The position numbers and the translations under genes were made by a program. From DVED01 sp963838375 (GTDB lineage: Bacteria; Cyanobacteriota; Cyanobacteriia; Cyanobacteriales; Geitlerinemataceae): a stretch of 64,000 nt of DNA. Position 1 is the first letter of the stretch, and each line of letters begins with the position of its first letter. The stretch is from positions 620,001-684,000 of the forward strand of contig CAWIQY010000015.1 in the NCBI GenBank assembly GCA_963838375.1. Reading direction: 5' to 3'. The notes under the pieces were generated by a model. It did not search any database and was not told the DNA's origin. It was given only the letters and a program-made list of their open reading frames with translations. Positions 62,649 to 64,000 of the stretch are shown in pieces.

Positions 62649-62677
62649 AGGTTGGGTTGAGGCAACGAAACCCAACA
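62649..62677. repeat. REP-like palindrome left of the RAYT gene
   Basis: AGGTTGGGTTGAGGCAACGA followed by AACCCAACA, an imperfect hairpin. A second degenerate copy lies at about 62751-62774 and the inverse copy at 63455-63485, enclosing the transposase gene. CAATTGATTCG.GGTGAAACT is also duplicated here (about 62618 and 62713). Confidence 0.8.
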
Positions 62678-62801
62678 CTGAGTCCACTTCAAGTGGACTT
62701 ACTCCTAGCGCGCAATTGATTCGTAGGTGAAACTTTTAGTCGTAGTCGTAGGTCGAGGTAACGAAACCCAACACCAACCGAATAAATGTTATTCTAACCT
62801 C

Positions 62802-63343
62802 ATGCAATATCGTCGAGCAAAAACACCAGGGGCAACTTATTTTTTTACGGTGGTGACACACGATCGTCACAGAATTTTGCATGAACCTGAAAATGTAGAT
62901 TTACTACGAAATGCTTTTCGATACGTTCTACAACGACATCCGTTTAAGATTGATGCGATCGTAGTCTTGCCAGATCACCTTCATACTCTTTGGACATTAC
63001 CCGAAAAAGATGCTGATTTTCGACTCGTTGGCGGTTAATTAAAAGTTATTTTAGCCGCCAATATCGTTCTCCATATCAGGGTAAAATATCAAAATCTCGA
63101 CAATATAAAGGAGAAAAGGCTGTTTGGCAACGGAGATTTTGGGAGCATCAAATTCGGGACGATCGAGATTTTGTCAATCATCTCGAATATATTCATTACA
63201 ATCCCGTGCATCATCGATTAGTAACGGCTCCGAAAGATTGGCAATATTCCAGTTTTCATCGTTATGTTGAAGCGGAGGTTTATGACCCGATGTGGGGGTC
63301 TTCAGAAAAGCTGATGTTTGATATTAAAATTGGCAAAGAATAA
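62802..63343 (+). mobile_element. REP-associated tyrosine transposase (RAYT, IS200-like Y1), frameshifted
   Basis: About 180 residues when corrected. MQYRRAKTPGATYFFTVVTH, then the HUH metal motif in VVLPDHLHTLWTLPE, and, in the next frame, FSTRWRLIKSYFSRQYRS, QRRFWEHQIRDDRDFVNHLE and the catalytic Tyr in YIHYNPVHH with LVTAPKDWQYSSFHRYV. The first frame ends at 63039; one T missing from TTTT at 63017-63020 explains the shift. RAYTs are domesticated relatives of IS200/IS605 TnpA that act on REP palindromes as single-strand nucleases. The inverse GTTGGGTTTCGTTGCCTCAA palindromes on both sides fit a complete REP/RAYT unit. Confidence 0.9.
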
Positions 63344-63366
63344 AAGGTGGGTTGGGTTGAACGGAG

Positions 63367-63453
63367 TGAAACACAACAAATTCAGGTCAAAAATAGAAAC
63401 AATAGTTGAATGACGTGAAACACAACAAATTCAGGTCAAAAATAGAAACAATA
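63367..63453. repeat. Tandem direct repeat right of the RAYT gene
   Basis: GTGAAACACAACAAATTCAG then GTCAAAAATAGAAACAATA occurs twice (about 63367-63404 and 63415-63453), separated by GTTGAATGAC. Confidence 0.88.
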
Positions 63454-63454
63454 C

Positions 63455-63485
63455 TGTTGGGTTTCGTTGCCTCAACCCAACCTAC
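63455..63485. repeat. REP-like palindrome right of the RAYT gene
   Basis: TGTTGGGTTTCGTTGCCTCA followed by ACCCAACCTAC, the exact inverse of the left palindrome. Confidence 0.85.
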
Positions 63486-63798
63486 AAGATCTGCGATCGC
63501 TCCGATGAGTAATACAGGATCGGTAACGCAACAGGAGTGCTACCGACATTGCTACATCGGCATTTCATGACTTATTGCCACTCTTGAGCCTCAGCCGTAA
63601 CCTTTCTCGTTCCTCTTCCGAGTACAATAATCAACAGTTCAGTTTGCCCATACCGCGCGAGTGGCGATCGGATTGTCTGATAGTGAAAGTCGTTAGAAAA
63701 GCGACTCCTGTGGAGTATCGCGATGCGGCGAGAACACTGGCAACTCCCACGGTATGAACCCAAAACAGTAGCCCTTCACCTCCATCTATCCAATACTC
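63486..63798. other. Intergenic stretch with no supported gene
   Basis: 313 bp before the GH57 gene. Open frames exist on both strands, but none with a ribosome-binding site or family-like residues. Promoter of the glycoside hydrolase expected. Confidence 0.45.
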
Positions 63799-64000
63799 AT
63801 GTCTCATCCTCTCCACGTTGCGTTCATTTGGCACCAACACCAACCCCTCTACAAAAGTCGTGCCGCTGGCGGCGAATACCGGATGCCTTGGGTGCGCCTC
63901 CACGGCACGAAAGATTACTTAGATTTGGTGCTGCTTCTGGAACGCTATCCGCAGTTGCATCAGACGGTGAACTTGGTTCCCTCGCTGATTTTGCAGCTAG
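63799..64000 (+). CDS. Glycoside hydrolase family 57 protein, 3' partial
   Basis: First 67 residues from the ATG at 63799: MSHPLHVAFIWHQHQPLYKS with RAAGGEYRMPWVRLHGTKDY and LLLERYPQLHQTVNLVPSL. The N-terminal strand with WHQHQP and the MPWVRLHGTKDY block are conserved in GH57 (alpha-amylase, 4-alpha-glucanotransferase or branching-enzyme type). In cyanobacteria this type acts on glycogen or related alpha-glucans in the cytosol. The catalytic Glu and Asp lie beyond the window edge, so activity cannot be assigned further. Confidence 0.9.
   Translation, partial: MSHPLHVAFIWHQHQPLYKSRAAGGEYRMPWVRLHGTKDYLDLVLLLERYPQLHQTVNLVPSLILQL

Overview
The window looks like chromosomal DNA of a cyanobacterium, most likely a filamentous non-heterocystous (Oscillatoriales-type) one. 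The evidence is chlL and chlN (dark-operative protochlorophyllide reductase), menA and menF of the phylloquinone/menaquinone branch, GUN4, CHAT, choice-of-anchor, Calx-beta and TPS-domain proteins typical of the phylum, a very high density of CGATCG/GCGATCGC (HIP1-like) words, and heptanucleotide STRR arrays. Species cannot be fixed from the sequence.

Layout. 1-2 kb: end of an M20 amidohydrolase and a UPF0175/DUF3368 toxin-antitoxin pair between two direct repeats. 2-8.4 kb: two exported caspase-fold proteins in tandem, a TPR-CHAT protein with two C-terminal GUN4 domains and a Tat-type metacaspase, each with a TTATTAC heptamer array touching its start. 8.4-14.3 kb: an IscB-omegaRNA/HEARO-like structured element, alanine racemase, an FHA/zinc-ribbon protein, a DUF4230 protein and an FHA-flavoprotein fusion. 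14.3-21.8 kb: desaturase-SDR fusion, papain-like protein, histidine-kinase relic, aminotransferase, decayed tnpB, serpin. 21.8-32.8 kb: menA/menF, a TonB-like proline-rich protein, DAHP synthase, a peptide-binding lipoprotein and an SDR. 33.2-47.8 kb: a second TPR-CHAT protein, a PEP-CTERM SGNH hydrolase, ureF and ureE, a desaturase, oligopeptidase B, an MBOAT/DltD-like pair, and an allA-atzG-atzE-like ureide cluster. 47.8-52 kb: chlL - DUF5331 - chlN, the middle gene expanded by an acidic repeat. 52-62.6 kb: three large secreted or surface proteins (protease-RTX-VWA-Calx-beta-DUF4114, anchor-K/RTX, TPS-domain adhesin), two of them sharing a duplicated leader, with a small MITE between. 62.6-64 kb: a RAYT transposase between REP-like palindromes and the start of a GH57 hydrolase.

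Themes. (1) Proteolysis: three caspase-fold proteins, a serpin with predicted P1 Arg, oligopeptidase B and a trypsin-like domain. (2) Ureide and urea nitrogen: an AllA-like lyase and an AtzG/AtzE (HpxX/HpxY-like) amidase near urease accessory genes. (3) Isoprenoid-quinone and chlorophyll biosynthesis. (4) Many small repeats.

Caution: at least ten otherwise good genes are broken by single-base indels, most of them in short homopolymers. This fits residual sequencing error better than mass pseudogenisation. Affected genes are given as full-length loci with the shift position stated.
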